Origin: Doris montereyensis
Taxonomy: Eukaryota > Mollusca > Gastropoda > Nudibranchia > Dorididae
Length of the DNA stretch: 64,000 nucleotides
Direction of reading: 5' to 3'
Assembly: GCA_037039925.1 (NCBI GenBank)
Contig: JAXRKP010000928.1
Coordinates: 37,501 to 101,500, forward strand
Shown: one piece after another, positions 31,818 to 44,966 of the stretch
Numbering within the stretch: position 1 is the first letter of the stretch
Layout: each line of letters opens with the position of its first letter
Notes under the pieces: generated by a model
Databases searched by the model: none
The model's input: the letters and a program-made list of their open reading frames with translations, nothing else
Told to the model about the DNA's origin: nothing
Translations under genes and position numbers: made by a program

Positions 31818-31830
<13 letters not shown>
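30661..31830 (-). mobile_element. THAP-bearing DNA transposon remnant with about 67-bp inverted ends
   Basis: The left segment 30661-30735 (CAAGGATTACTATAAGAAAG, then GACATGCAGGGTCTAATTTA) is the inverted counterpart of 31759-31830 (GAAGTCAGAAATTAGACCCT, then GTGTGTCCTTTCTTAAAGCA), about 85% identical over 67 bp by eye. A minus-strand THAP domain lies inside, starting about 430 bp from the right end. Both ends abut TA repeats. The layout fits a P-element/THAP9-type transposon that has lost its catalytic part. Confidence 0.65.
31060..31331 (-). pseudogene. THAP-domain (C2CH zinc finger) fragment
   Basis: It opens MPNKCGIVNC (first two zinc ligands), then CRVFRLPKDEYEKQAWLDVL and PPRKDFVIN. 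After a one-base frame change near 31175, the other frame continues SKFFICERHWPENIKMIKLP (CxxH zinc ligands: Cys and His of CERH) and GGHTRPACAPSVF. All hallmarks of a THAP finger are therefore present across two frames. The sequence after it (stop near 31060) has no recognisable transposase. THAP fingers bind DNA, in transposases the element's own ends. It is probably a remnant of the element bounded by the inverted repeats rather than a host gene. Confidence 0.8.
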
Positions 31831-32245
<415 letters not shown>

Positions 32246-32967
32246 GAAAAAGTATAAAAGCAATCAAGACAATGTATATGGTTATGACTTTGAAAACTTT
32301 ATTCTGTAACTGTAATTCATATGAGGGGGAAAAAAGAAATAAGAAAAAGCGTAACTCAACATTACAATATATAACAAAAAAGCAGCCAGAGTGAAATCTC
32401 TAAAGTGACAAATAGGTAAAACAAACGGTAAACGACGTAAGTGACAACTCCACTACAATTAATAATTATGTAATACAAAGAAGATAGGGCAATTACAATA
32501 AATTACACGCCAACTTGTCGGTCACTGCAGATGATGACAAACGTTCCATTTTCATTGCATTTCTTTCACGTTATGACTTATTCTATGCTAAACTAAATGA
32601 TTTTACTTTGTTCCTATTCTTGTCTTCATTGTAGTAATTATTTGTTTTAATTTTAATTTGAGTAAATATTTATTGTATTTCTTTTTTTCTTTTTTTACAT
32701 TATATTATATGCTTTCTTCCACTCTTTGTCAAGTTTTTCCTTTTCTCATTTCCAAACTTTTTGTTTAGTCTTGTACACACTCCTGCTTTCTATAAAAACA
32801 CTTTTTTATTTATCTTCTCATTTTCCATTTATAACTACTCTCTCTCATTCTCTGCTCTCTCTCATTCTCTGTTAAACTCTTGTTTTCTTCCTTTACTTTC
32901 CCCTTTCACTTTTTACACATCTTCCCTTTCCTTTCCCGTTTCCCTTCTACTTCTACCTGATAAAAAA
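32246..32967. other. Unassigned AT-rich sequence
   Basis: Pyrimidine-rich in its second half; nothing recognised. Confidence 0.45.
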
Positions 32968-33262
32968 AAAGGAGGTCCCCTGTGCACATCAAAGATCCAT
33001 TGGCTGTCTTCAGGGCAGTCGAGTTTATCCCTGTTTCAATAACGTTAAGCGGGACAGATGATAATAATTGCCTCCTGGACAGGACGCTAGTCAGACACAG
33101 ATTTTTACTCCCAAACTAGTGCTTGTACTCATTTGCACCTGGGTAGAGTGGGAAATTGAAATGCGTGTTACGTGTCTTTCCCAAGGAACACAACGTCGGA
33201 CTTAGCTTTGCTAGCATTCGAACCTGGGACCTCATGATCTCAAGTCCGGGAACATCACACAG
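32968..33262 (-). mobile_element. SINE chimera: family A tail joined to inverted family B
   Basis: 32968-33015 is a plus-strand family A 3' part (GTGCACATCAAAGATCCATTGGC). It runs directly into an inverted family B copy (CAAACTAGTGCTTGTACTCA, then CATTCGAACCTGGGACCTCA with the inverted B box). Confidence 0.82.
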
Positions 33263-33674
33263 TGAACTAAAAGTGAACTAAAATAAAACTTGCAGTGGTG
33301 GAAACCTACATGTGCTTTATTGGCTGACAAAGGATTTTAGAAGTTGTCACTTAATATCGTTTACCATTTTCTCCTTTTTTTTTTTATCAACACTCAGTTC
33401 AAATCTTTGGATTCTGTTTTCATTTTGACCTCATGGAACATCATTTGATCTCTGTATTAAATTAAATATTATCATTGTGAAAGAGTTTCAATGTTTTTTA
33501 GTTTGAGCAGATTGAGAATAAATAAATAACACTTATAATGTACATAAACAAATAAATAATTTAAAGAATAAATAAATAAATGAGAACAATTATTTAGTTA
33601 ATTTATCCCATCCAACATGATGGTTTCAAAGAAAACAATAGAGGGTAGTGATACTTATGATAAAGTTAACAAAA

Positions 33675-34470
33675 AATAATAAGACACAATTTAATTATTG
33701 CTCACTTACAAAAGTTGAAAAGAGTAAGACACAATTCAATTATTGCCCACTTACAAAAATTGAAAAAGAGTAAGGCACAATTGAATTATTGCTCACACTT
33801 ACAAAAGTTAAAAAGAATAAGACACAATTCAATTATTGCTCACACTTACAAAAATAACAAGACTAAGATACAATTCAATTATTGCTCACACTTGCAAAAA
33901 TAACAAGACTAAGATACAATTCAATTATTGCTCACACTTACAAAAATAACAAAAATAAAACACAGTTCAATTATTGCTCACACTTACAAAAATAACAAGA
34001 CTAAAAAATTTGGAAAGAGTAAGACACAATTCCATTATTGCTCACACTTACAAAAAATTGGAAAGAGTAAGACACAATTGAATTATTGCTCACACTTACA
34101 AAAATTTCGAAAGAGTAAGGAACAATTGAATTATTGCTCACACTTACAAAAATTTCGAAAAGAGTAAGACACAATTGAATTATTGCTCACATTTACGAAA
34201 AATAAAATGAATAAGATACAATTTAATTATTGCTCACACTTACAAAAATAAAGAGTAAGACACAATTCAATTATTGCTCACTTACAAAAAATAAAGAGTA
34301 AGACACAATTCAATTATTACTCACTTACAAAAATAAAAAGGAGTAAGACACAATTCAATTATTGCTCACACGTACAAAAATATAAAAAAAGAATAAAGCG
34401 CAATTCAATTATTGCTCACACTTACAAAAATAAAAAAGAACAAGACACAATTCAATCATTGCTCTCAATG
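33675..34470. repeat. About 46-bp minisatellite, about 18 units
   Basis: Units built on AGTAAGACACAATTCAATTA, TTGCTCACACTTACAAAAAT and a short A-rich spacer of variable length (40-50 bp in all). Strongly AT-rich. Confidence 0.95.
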
Positions 34471-34561
34471 TTACATAGCTCAATCAATGCTATCTTGTCC
34501 AGTCTTCAGGTTTCTGCTCTTTCTATGGATATTGCAAGAAGAAGACTAGTATAGACAAGAG

Positions 34562-34745
34562 GGGTCTGTTTCACTGAAATTTACCCTATCCACCATATGA
34601 ATATGAGCTTGATTTGTGATCTCAGGGTGAATTAAGAGAGGAAATCGCAAGATGAAAGAAAGGGAAGTGAATGAATTGGAGGAAAAGGGTAGGACGAGGA
34701 CCTAACGGTAGCCCGGCCAATTGCCCACACTACAAACTGCAAATT
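34562..34745 (+). mobile_element. Family C interspersed repeat
   Basis: GTTTCACTGAAATTTACCCT, CCACCATATGAATATGA, then GATCTCAGGGTGAATTAAGA and GGAAATCGCAAGATGAAAGA, ending in AGGACCTAACGGTAGC. The unit recurs at least eight times in the window. Confidence 0.82.
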
Positions 34746-34844
34746 CGGCAAGGTGTGTAAGTGCACTTTCCTTTATTATAGCATAGTGCTGTGAGGTTAT
34801 GGATAATAATAGCGACTCAGTTAACTTGGGAGGGGGGGTATTTA

Positions 34845-34960
34845 CCCCGTCCACCATATGTGGTGATTTCAGGGTGACTTAAGAGGAAGCAGCATGATGA
34901 AAAACATGTGAAAGTAGGACCTACCAGCAGATCCCTCCAACTATCCACCTGTATGATGCA
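34845..34960 (+). mobile_element. Family C interspersed repeat, partial
   Basis: TTTACCCCGTCCACCATATG, TGATTTCAGGGTGACTTAAG, GTAGGACCTACCAGCAG: same order of blocks as the other family C copies. Confidence 0.78.
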
Positions 34961-35481
34961 CATGATATTTGTGTTTGCTTGTTTGCACTACACTAGTGTT
35001 GTAAATTAGTCACGTCCCTTGAACTTGTTGCATTCTTAATCTTATCTTCATCCCTACAGTTACAGGGATCTAGTCTTTAAAAACAAAATTCAACAAAAGC
35101 AGCTTCGTGGACTTGAAGGGTAAAGAGAAGAAACAGCGGGGGGTGGGGGTTGTACAATCAAAACCTACTGTAGCACCTGCCAACCGCTCACTTTATTTTT
35201 GAGGCTATCAGTACTATCACTATTGCCTGTGATTCAAATCCTGGACATCTTAAACAGCATCTCCACTTGCCTTGCGTCTTCAATGATAGCGATAAATTTA
35301 CAATATCATCAAATATACCCTTATGTACAATACCTTCCACGGGTCAACTCATTCATCAATAGTTCTTTAAAAGAATTACCAGTCCAACCAGGCTTACTCA
35401 CAGAAATCAAACAAAGCCCTCAATGATTTTCAGCAAGCATTTAAAAAGTACAAATGTTAATTAAAATGTTAATATCTTTTC

Positions 35482-35490
<9 letters not shown>
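34961..35490. other. Unassigned sequence
   Basis: Nothing recognised apart from a possible degraded family C end near 35090-35190 (GGACTTGAAGGG, CACCTGCCAACCGCTCACT). Confidence 0.4.

Positions 35491-35548
<58 letters not shown>
35491..35548. repeat. (TA)n microsatellite
   Basis: About 58 bp of pure TA. Confidence 0.95.
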
Positions 35549-35550
<2 letters not shown>

Positions 35551-37190
35551 TTGACTATATTATAGAATTTGTCATAAAAATCAAATCAAATAAAATACTT
35601 GGCGTGAAACTCATGCATTTTGAAAGGGTTCGATGGAGGAAGTTGTTTCTAAGGCATTGTGGCTAACATACAACAGTAACTGAAGAAAGATTAAAAGAAA
35701 TCCACGAAAGTTTGCAAATGCAGTGGCATCACAATCACAGTCTCACTGACTTCCCCTTGCAATTTTGGGTCAGTAGACATTGCCATGAGGAGTGCCTCGC
35801 TCACGCCCATACGATTATGAGTGAGTATGAGACACACATGTGACATATTAAAAATAGAGCGACACTGTGTGTGTTGGCCTTACACCACAGCTTTGCAGCT
35901 CTACGCGGAATCTATTTTGTTTGAAGTTGTGCTCAAAATTGGAAATCCTTAGCACCGGGAGGGGGCGGGGGAGGGGGTAATTTGTGTCACAGAATTCAAT
36001 TATGAAGTCAATAATAATAATAATAACATTTGAGTAAAACTTTAGTTTAACACACCAAAAAAACAATTTTGGTTTGCAACTTGCCACTGCGCTATTTTTA
36101 CATCTTGTGGCGCCAGTGGATGTGGTGGGTGAGTGAAAGACGGGAAGGATTTTAGTGCTGCACCAAAATCAAAATCGTCATGATTTTGCCATGGGAAGTA
36201 AGACAAGGGGGAGTGAACTGGTGCCACTCCAATGTCGACTAGAAATTACACAAGACTCCTGCCACTACTGCCACCCCTGGAAATTGAGAAGAGCTACCTG
36301 GCGCCAGCAATAAGGTGGATGCAGTGCACACCACCATCCCCACCCCCCCCCCCATCAAATAAAAATAATCCCCCCCCCCCCACAACACAACTCAAGACAA
36401 TAAAGATTAATAAAAATGTAATGTCGCTCTCCTTTTGATGAAAACACGTACATACATGTATACGCAAAGTTCTAGATGTCCATCTCTTTACATAAAAAAT
36501 TGATAGACAATTGCCCTAATATAACATATGATTAAAATATTACAATTGACAAAAAATCTATGTACAGTACAACACATATTCGTTAAACTTGCTGACCCAA
36601 CAGAGACAATTTAAAGAATCTGTGATTCGGGGGAAAATGTGCATGCATTAGGTGACAATGGAAACTAGTCTTACTTATAGTGCCCTAATAAAAAAATTTA
36701 AAATAACACTGCTTACTCACTGACCTCATACATTTTTTCTTGGCTTTGAGAGTGAGAATGAGAACGGATATTTTTCTTTTCTCTGCCATTTCCATATGAA
36801 AAATATAGATCTGCTGAAGTCGCAAGATGCAAAGAGATTGTGAGATGGGATGAGAATGCAGTGCTGATTGGCCTATTAAGACTACTGACAGAAACGGAAA
36901 ATTTGCTTCACAGCAGACAAAAGCTCAAAAAGTCTGTGAAAACGTTCAACCGTTGTGTGAAAAAGATGTAAAGAACATAAAGGAAATAAGTTCGCCCAGT
37001 GCCATTTGTCCAGACAATCTGTAAATTCGACGAACGTATGTTTTGGGACTGCGTATCGCACCGTACTTGTCTTCAAACGACATTTCTCAAACACCGGTCA
37101 ATCTATTGCTAATAATAAGCTTTTTCAAACAATCTTGTTGATGTCTCCTGTAAACTTTGGTCCACGGCAGATCTTATGTGTTTGTTTCTT
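35549..37190. other. Gene-free stretch
   Basis: Low-complexity C runs near 36335-36390 and an otherwise unremarkable AT-rich sequence. Minus-strand frame 37094-36882 has no recognisable domain and atypical composition, so it is not called. Confidence 0.45.
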
Positions 37191-37192
37191 TC

Positions 37193-37330
37193 ATTGATAA
37201 TTACCCTGTCCACCATATGCAGCGATCTCAGGGTTACTTAAGAGGAAACAGTAGCATGAAAGACAAGTGTCAGAGTGAAAGGAAAGAAGTAAGACCTACG
37301 AGCAAGTACCTGTGTATACATGTGTGTACG
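37193..37330 (+). mobile_element. Family C interspersed repeat
   Basis: GATAATTACCCTGTCCACCA, TGCAGCGATCTCAGGGTTAC, AAGAGGAAACAGTAGCATGA and AGTAAGACCTACGAGCA. Confidence 0.82.
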
Positions 37331-37842
37331 TGTCATCATCAAAACGATAACAATATAATGTCCCTTCAATTTGGTTGTCCAACCATACAATGAGTAGAAA
37401 AAGTAAAAATGTGTTATTAGATTACATAATAAATTTAAATACATTTTTTCTTTAATGTGTTTACATTAGTGTATTATATTGTTAGCGTCGTGTTATAAAT
37501 GTATATTGAGCAATATTTTTATCAGTAATTATTGCTCTTCATGTCAATATAATATTAATATTAATACTTATTACATGTAGTACTATACATATACTATGAT
37601 ATACTTATACTGATACTAATGCAAATGTAAAAAATTATTGATCTTCATGTTTGTACATCACTGTACTATAACATATATACTAATGCTGATGTAAAACAAC
37701 AATAATACATCTTGTTTGATCTGAATGGGAGAGATAAAATATCCCAGATGGGACTTCATACAGAAGAATCCGACAAATATAAAATAACATTAAATAGTGT
37801 ACTTCTGATACTTGGCTTTCTTCCCACTCTCAATTACTGTGG

Positions 37843-38205
37843 AGGGAGAAGTGGTGGTTTGGTGGGGGTGGGGAGCGGGTGTTGTCAATGGACAGACAAA
37901 TCCAGCGATATCAGATTTACTGTCACATATAGTCATTTTACTACAATCTTCTCACTCAATTTTAGGGAGATTGACTGCAAATTTTGTTTTACTTTTATCC
38001 CTACCCTCACCGGTAAAATATATTATGTAACAAATAATTTATATATGCCTTATACTATACACATTTCTGTACCATATAGTTGTAGATAAATTATCATTCT
38101 CCCCAAATATGCCTAAAAAAAAGGTGTTTTTTTTAAATGGAAATGAACATTTTGGTCCCAAACTCGCTGATCTAGGTACCGCTAAGATACCCCCCCCCCA
38201 TGCAG
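37843..38205 (+). mobile_element. Divergent third copy of the 1-kb repeat element (3' half)
   Basis: GTTGTAGATAAATTATCATTCT, AAATATGCCTAAA, then TTTTGGTCCCAAACTCGCTG and a C9 run parallel GTTGTAGATAAATGATCGTT, TTTTGGTCCAAAACTCACCA and the C-run at 28525-28615. The G-rich segment 37843-37885 may be a rearranged end. Confidence 0.55.
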
Positions 38206-40549
38206 TCATAAGCAAAATAAAAGCAAATCAAACATATCAAATTATTGCACTGAATGATGTGATAGCACATATGAAGACACATCAGGTCGTGCAGAATAAG
38301 AAAAAACTGTTATCTCAAGTTAATATAATCCAAATACATATAAATATGTAATTATTTGAAATGCATTTAGTCCATTTTGAGACTGGACCTTGTAAATATC
38401 TTCACAGAATAAAATGCTGTTCTAGAAAATCTTCAAACTGTTGTTCAATTATCATAACATAACAATAACAACAATCATTGGTTTTACTCTACTCATCATT
38501 ATACAACACATTAACCCATGCTGCTATCATGACTTGAATTACGTCTGCCAACACAGGCTTTAACAGGTAACACAATTTTATGTTAGAAAAAAAAGATCTC
38601 CAGAAAAGGGAAATTAACGTCTTACCTAAACAAAATGGCTTTAAAAATAGAAAATTAAAGATGAGCATGGATCAATTTTGTTTAGCTCATAGCTGTAGAA
38701 GAAAAGGTGAAAAGGAAAAAGGGGGGAGGGGGGGGGGGGGGGGTGTATATAATAAAAATGGCATTGTTTCGTGTAGTTAGTAAATCAAACTCATCTGATA
38801 TCCTAGTACATGTACAAACACAGAAATCTTGTTCCAGGCAAGTAATACAATTTTTAATGTTAACAGCGAATAGGTAGGCCTGCATCCTGTGTATAATATA
38901 TATGTACAATTCAAATATAATATGTGATGAGGGACATATCTGCGTTTCCACGTTCAATTTATTGAATCACATGACAGTACACACTTGAGTAACCTATGCT
39001 GCACTGACTGAGTGACTGAGTGGACTTCGACAAAAAAGTCGTTTAAATATTTGTGTTGAAAAAAAAAAAAAACTTGTGTGACAAAAAATGTAATGCCTTC
39101 AAGGGTAACAAGTAGCATTGATGAAAACTGCAGACTAAAATTGGGGATAAATATCAATGCATCACTGACGGCCAACAACACCTCACCTCTGATTCAAAAT
39201 CTACATGAAAGTGTTCTTATTATACTTTTCTACTTGCATGTAATTTGTAACTGGCCTCCCAACAAGCCTAAAAAAAAAATAGGTAAAGCTTTTCCCAAAC
39301 TCGACTTGTTGCTACATGTATTGCTATTGTGCCAAACTTCAGCAAGACCATATATTGGTGGCCTTACACGTTATAATCTTTGAATAAATTAAAATTGAAA
39401 TAATACAGGATCGGACCTTAAACAATTTTCGTTTTGTCAAATTAAATACAAATCTTTTGAGCTTCTGGGCCTTAATGCCTTGCATAGGGTTTAAAAATTC
39501 ACAGACTTACACACACACACACACATTACTTTTATTAGATATGATGTGTGGCTTACAAAACTAGCAATACGCTCTAACAACGCCCAAATGGGTATAACAC
39601 CGGTTGCATTTTGAAAATTTGAAAATCAAGCAATGAAAGCCACAAGTAAAGCAGAGGTTGGCAACATATGGCATATTACAAGTAAACAAAAGAAAATAAT
39701 ACATGTTTAATGACCATTATTTTATAATTCCGCAAAAGAAAAGAAAAAATTAATCACATAAAATGCACCACAGAATATCTGGCGGGCCTGTGTGGGGGGG
39801 GGGAGATCAAGTTTGTAAATAGTAAATGTCTAAGTGTCAATCATTTCTCGGAGAAGACTTATAAAATTGGAACTTGGGTTGAATTAGAATTACTTTTACT
39901 TAGTTCATTAAAAGGACAGGACAGTAAATTAAAAACAAATTCTCTGAATAAGAGAATCTAAATGTAGGTAAAAGACCAAGAAAACCCAGACACACTTCCA
40001 CCATTCAAAAGTATTACCAGTACTACTTCTTTACAGAACATCCGCTCATTCAATTTCATTCTTTTCTTAAGCCATTAAAAGTTACGATAAAATTATTTCT
40101 TTTCAAAATATTTGCATAGATAACAAAAAATGCTGAAGTGTAGTATATAAAAGCAGCTTATTGAACATGTCAACAATTTTTTTAAAAAAGAGAAGCATGC
40201 AGAAAATGCAAACATGAAAATGCAAAAGTAAACAAATTATTTTTTAGCAATGACGAAAACAATTAAACAAACAGATCAACTCACACAAACAACCCCCTAC
40301 CCACTAACGCCCCTACAAAATAAAAGGGGGGGGGGGAGACAGAAATATAAAATATATAGCATAGAAAACAAAGTTTAGGCAAAACAAAAATTAAACATTC
40401 TATTGGTACATAAAATATAAACAAAGTAAGACATTGGGTTTTGATATATTTTAAAGAAGGTACTAATATAATAATAATTATAATAATAACAATATCATAC
40501 TAATAAAATCTTAATAATCATAACTAATAATAAATTAATATCATTATTC
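38206..40549. other. Gene-free AT-rich stretch
   Basis: Homopolymer G and A runs (38726-38742, 39060-39071) and AT-rich sequence. No domain-bearing frame, RNA gene or transposon motif recognised. Confidence 0.5.
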
Positions 40550-40554
40550 TTTGA

Positions 40555-40603
<49 letters not shown>

Positions 40604-40605
40604 TC
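40550..40605. repeat. (AAT)n trinucleotide repeat
   Basis: About 15 units of AAT within a wider AAT/ATA-rich zone (40460-40770). Confidence 0.93.
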
Positions 40606-43162
40606 AATTAAAAATACTAATTTTTAATTAAAATAAAAACAATAAGAAAAACAATAATGTAAAAAATAAAAACAACAATCATAAATTTTAAAATAAAAAC
40701 AATAATAATATTTTAATCAATGCTAATATCACTAACAATAAAAACTAATGGTAATTACAATAATGGCGATAACAGTTTAAATTTTTAAAGACAGTGTTTG
40801 TTCATGGCAACGGTTGAGGGAAGAAAACGCAGAAAGCTGACTGACTTTACGTGAGCATGAGCACAACATTGCACAAAGTAAATTGAGTGGGACTGAAACC
40901 TGTATCCCATTCAGGGCCATTTTGTAAAATAATGAAATGGCATTAGAAAAGTGATCAAGCACCATACTAAAAACGTTGCATTGAAAAAAAGCAAGGGGAA
41001 AAAAACAACAAAAAAGCCTGCCACGGATGAAACCATAATGAGAATAAAAACAACTTAATATCGTTGTAAAATTTTGATTAGTACTTGAAAAAAACACAAA
41101 ATACCCTCTTCTCTTGACAGTGTGAGTGCAGAAATGTAATGCTACTCCAAAAAGGAAAAAAAAATCAACAATGATCATAAGGGGAACTCAAAACTGCAGC
41201 TGACTAATTGAATTAACATCCCCCAGAACAAAAAAAGAGAATCCTTTTTATTATTTATCGCTTTCACATTGTAATTATAACACACACTTGTTGTTATGCT
41301 TGGCTAGAAATGTTTCCCTTTTTTCTTTTGTTATACCATGATGCCTTTGCAAAGTTATCAATGTTTGTCCTCAATTAGGACATCTTCGTACAAACTGCAT
41401 CTAAAGGTTGTTTTAAACATTACTCGTTTGTTCGTTTGTTTCTATGAAGTACTCAGGGTTTGTAGCTGACTAATGCTTTCTGACAACTGTCCAGGTAGAA
41501 TATAAAGTACTTTAAAAATCAAAAGCTTCCGTAAATATTTGTAAATATTATAAAAATATAGTCGAGGTGTTAATAATTTATTAATATTTTAATTTCTTTC
41601 AAAACTGCGAAAATGGTTTCCGGATCAATATCCCGAAAGAGTTGGTAAATGTTTCTTTCGAATAATATTTCATTCGTATATTGGCCAGATCAGAGTACTC
41701 TATTAAAACGTGTTTAATTGTATAAAAAAACCCAGAAAAATTACACATTAGCGTGAACAAACAATTATCCCCTTCGTTTCCATGTACCCGTAAATTCTAC
41801 GGGCCAGTTTGTGTATGCCATATGCCCATAAAATTCACAAGCTCAGGCAAGTCAATTTTGTGCACACTATATGCCATGTGCCAATAGAATTTACGGGCTT
41901 ATGACACGCCGTGTTTCAATAGGTTTGTCGAGTAGTCTTAAGGGACATAACTGCATAAAACACTTGCATATGGTTTGAATAACATCCCCTCAGAAGGTTA
42001 GCAGTCAATTTCTCTTCAGCACTGCATTGTTTTGTCTCCTGGGCAGCGAAGGGCTTAATGGTTAACATGACGGGACCCCCCCCCCCCCCCAAAAAAAAAA
42101 ACCCCCAGACTTCCTTGTAAGCAGAACAATAAAAACATGGACCCCACACACCCACAGCCTATATTCACACATTGAAACCCCATAGCATTGCAAGGGATAT
42201 GTATTTCTGTGGATGAGACATTAGTGAATGTTAACAATGGATTTACATCAAAATCATGAATGCATGTCAAATACGGCATAAATTACACATGGGTCTATCA
42301 TTATGCATGCATATATAAATGTGCATGTTTAGTATAAAATGTACAAATGTGTAATTTTGACTTTACATATCTTTCAAAGTACATCCAATTTCCAATGTCA
42401 ATATATGTGTATCCCATTTCCCAAGCACTATTTCAGACGAAAAATTGCTTTGAATGGACAATAAAGATTTTTTTATTATTATTATAATGAAATAACTTTA
42501 CATTCAAATATATCATCACTACAAGTGGAAAAGACCATAAAATCTTGATTGTACAATAAAGGAAAATCTTTTTAAAATAATCCAATAAAAAATCTCACAG
42601 GAAGAAAATATTTTCACGAGTAAGACAATGCTGTAGAATTTCACAGAAATTTTAACTTTGTACATTAATTAATATAAGAAAAACAAAAGCATATAAAAAA
42701 CCCAAATAAAACAACCCAAAACAAAATAAAAATAAATGAAATAACTTTAAGAAAGGCTCATCAACGAAAAAAGAAAGACTTTTACTGTTTGTGATCCATT
42801 TTCAGATTATTTAAAGTATATTTATAATATAAAAACTTAACTAGAAAAATGATCAGTTCTTTTCTTTTCTTAATTTCTTGAGTCATGTCCTGTAAAAGAC
42901 AGCCCTTCGATTAAAATCTCAGAAAAAATGTTAAGAACATGAACAAACAACTATGGTCCTGAAAAATAATACAATTCTTTTTTTGTAAATGATTGACGAT
43001 CAAAGACGTTCAATAATTTGCTTTCATTTTTTCTTCTGAAAACTGACCATTTTTCCAGTTGCCTCTTTATGAACAAACATCCATACAATACAAAAGTGCA
43101 AGGAGTGATTTTTGTGATGGACTCAACGAAGCGAAGTACGGGATGGAAAAAGGCCAAGCTAC

Positions 43163-43194
<32 letters not shown>

Positions 43195-43949
43195 TTTTCT
43201 CTCCTAAGCAATCAGAAACTTATTCTCAATGCTGACGCTGTAAAAAAGCAATCATTAAAATGTCAAGCATAGATGCCCAATCCATCAATGAGAGCGGCAT
43301 AAAAAGCTGTGAATGAATGAATAGTACACATGAGCCACAGTTGAAACATTTTTAAAGAAAAAGACATTTCAGATTCAAAGAAAACAGCATTTTGTTTTAG
43401 AACTCCCTAATCAAACAATACAAATGATATAAAAGTGAGTGGCATTACAAACGGATTTAAAGACAGGACAAACAGTCACAACACATTTGTGGTGTGTAAA
43501 GATGGTTGGTGTTTCTAATCAAAACTCTTTAACTCTCATGTTATCAGCAACAACAACAAAAAACAAAGCACATAAAAATGAAGACTAACAACTTTTCGTC
43601 TTAACTACACTAGTCAGGGAGGAAAAACAACAATCATAGCTAAATAAAACTATTACCAGAAAAGAAAAAAACAATACCTATATATACAAAATTTCACGTT
43701 TCTTTTAAGATAAAGAAGGTTAGAGATAACAGTTTTGATAAATCAATCATCTCGTCACATTAGTAAAAGTCATTATTGTAAGCCATTTCTGGACATTTGT
43801 GATCATTATTCAAATTAAGAAACTACTTGTTGCGCTGTTGTATCAATCAAGTATAATAATTTTTTTAAATTGTCGATATTGTGCTAGGCGGTCAGAAAAT
43901 TGACTCATGCACAGACAATCTTAGAGAAAAATATCAAATATAACCCTGT
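40606..43949. other. Gene-free AT-rich stretch
   Basis: AT-rich sequence with C/A homopolymer runs (42077-42101), a short TA repeat (43161-43195) and a local near-repeat around 41785-41910 (TATGCCATATGCCCATAAAA and TATGCCATGTGCCAATAGAA). No gene recognised. Part may be the 3' UTR of the EEPD1 homologue on the minus strand, but its end is not visible. Confidence 0.45.
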
Positions 43950-44158
43950 TCAATGTTCCCTCTAATGCTTTGTAGTCGTGTGAAAATTTTGGGTGCTGTG
44001 CAAAGCTTGATGAAAAATCACAATTTTTGTGTGGCAAATGAATAGATTATTTTCTTGTTTTGTGCATGTCATTGATGTGCGCAGATATTTCTTAACTGTG
44101 TGCACATGTCCTCCCTGATGTGCGCGCACACGTGTGCACAGCTTAGAATGGAACATTT
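43950..44158. mobile_element. Short MITE with GTTCCCTCTAA-type inverted ends
   Basis: Left end AATGTTCCCTCTAATGC and right end GCTTAGAATGGAACATTT are imperfect inverted repeats about 205 bp apart, enclosing a GTGCGCGCACACGTGTG-type GC-rich core. No coding capacity. The superfamily (hAT-like by resemblance) is inference. Confidence 0.55.
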
Positions 44159-44532
44159 CCCCTGTTGTCCCAGCGTCATTTTGATTAAAAGCTTGTGGCC
44201 GCAGCCAACGTGTAATAAATCAGTTTATGCACAGCAACACTGCACAAGCTCAAGGCCATCCTATACTTTTCTCTAGTTAACTCTTTTTATAGACATTGCT
44301 ACCTCATGTAAGAGGGCTATTCACTTCCGTTTTAATGTCATAATATTATATATCTCAATAGCCCCCTTTGATCTGCAGTAATGGAAAGGTGTGTATTAAT
44401 ATTAGTCACTGTCCATACATTTTGCAAAAGAAGCCAAACATTCGTGACCTCATTTCTCAAAAACGGAAAAATGGAGACTGGAAAAGATAGCAGAGACAAG
44501 TTTGCGAATGGTCTAGCTGTTTGTATGTGTCA

Positions 44533-44645
44533 TTAAAGGTGGTGATCACGTCTGGCAGACGGGTCGGTCATCCAGGTCAAATTCACGGGTTTGGCGTCCC
44601 TCTGGCCGTACATGACCTTGTTCAATAACACAAATGATGCTTGCT
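44533..44645 (-). CDS. Possible orphan terminal coding exon
   Basis: Minus strand, higher in G+C than its AT-rich surroundings: open for about 36 codons with NKVMYGQRDAKPVNLTW and MTDPSARRDHHL, then TAA. Composition and third-position bias look coding, but the protein is not recognised and no matching exon is seen nearby. It lies 330 bp downstream of the EEPD1 stop on the same strand, so it could be an alternative last exon or part of another gene. Confidence 0.3.
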
Positions 44646-44966
44646 TGATGTAAGTAGACATGTATTGAAAATTAACTTTATACATGATGGTTCGCCATCT
44701 CAATGCAGGATGAGGAGGATGATGGACATTTGGTTTTTTTGTTACTTTTTTTCAATGCTCTTTTCAAATGGACTAAAGCTCAAATATCATTCCATGTTTT
44801 TCTCTTCAGGGAGAAAAATCAAAAAGAAGTGAAATAAATAACTCAATAGAAACATATAAATGAACAGTTTTATACACTGAAATAACTATAGGTACGGAAG
44901 ACCGTTTTCTGTCTGGAGGGGTTCTTAATCAGTTTCAAATTTTACCGCCAATGGTAAAGTGTTTGT

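Noticed and set aside
36882..37094. Minus-strand 70-residue frame with a start codon
   Set aside because: No recognisable domain, no neighbouring exon, and composition like the surrounding non-coding sequence.
40777..41178. 133-residue minus-strand frame as a membrane protein
   Set aside because: Phe-rich translation of A-rich DNA, without domain or exon partners.
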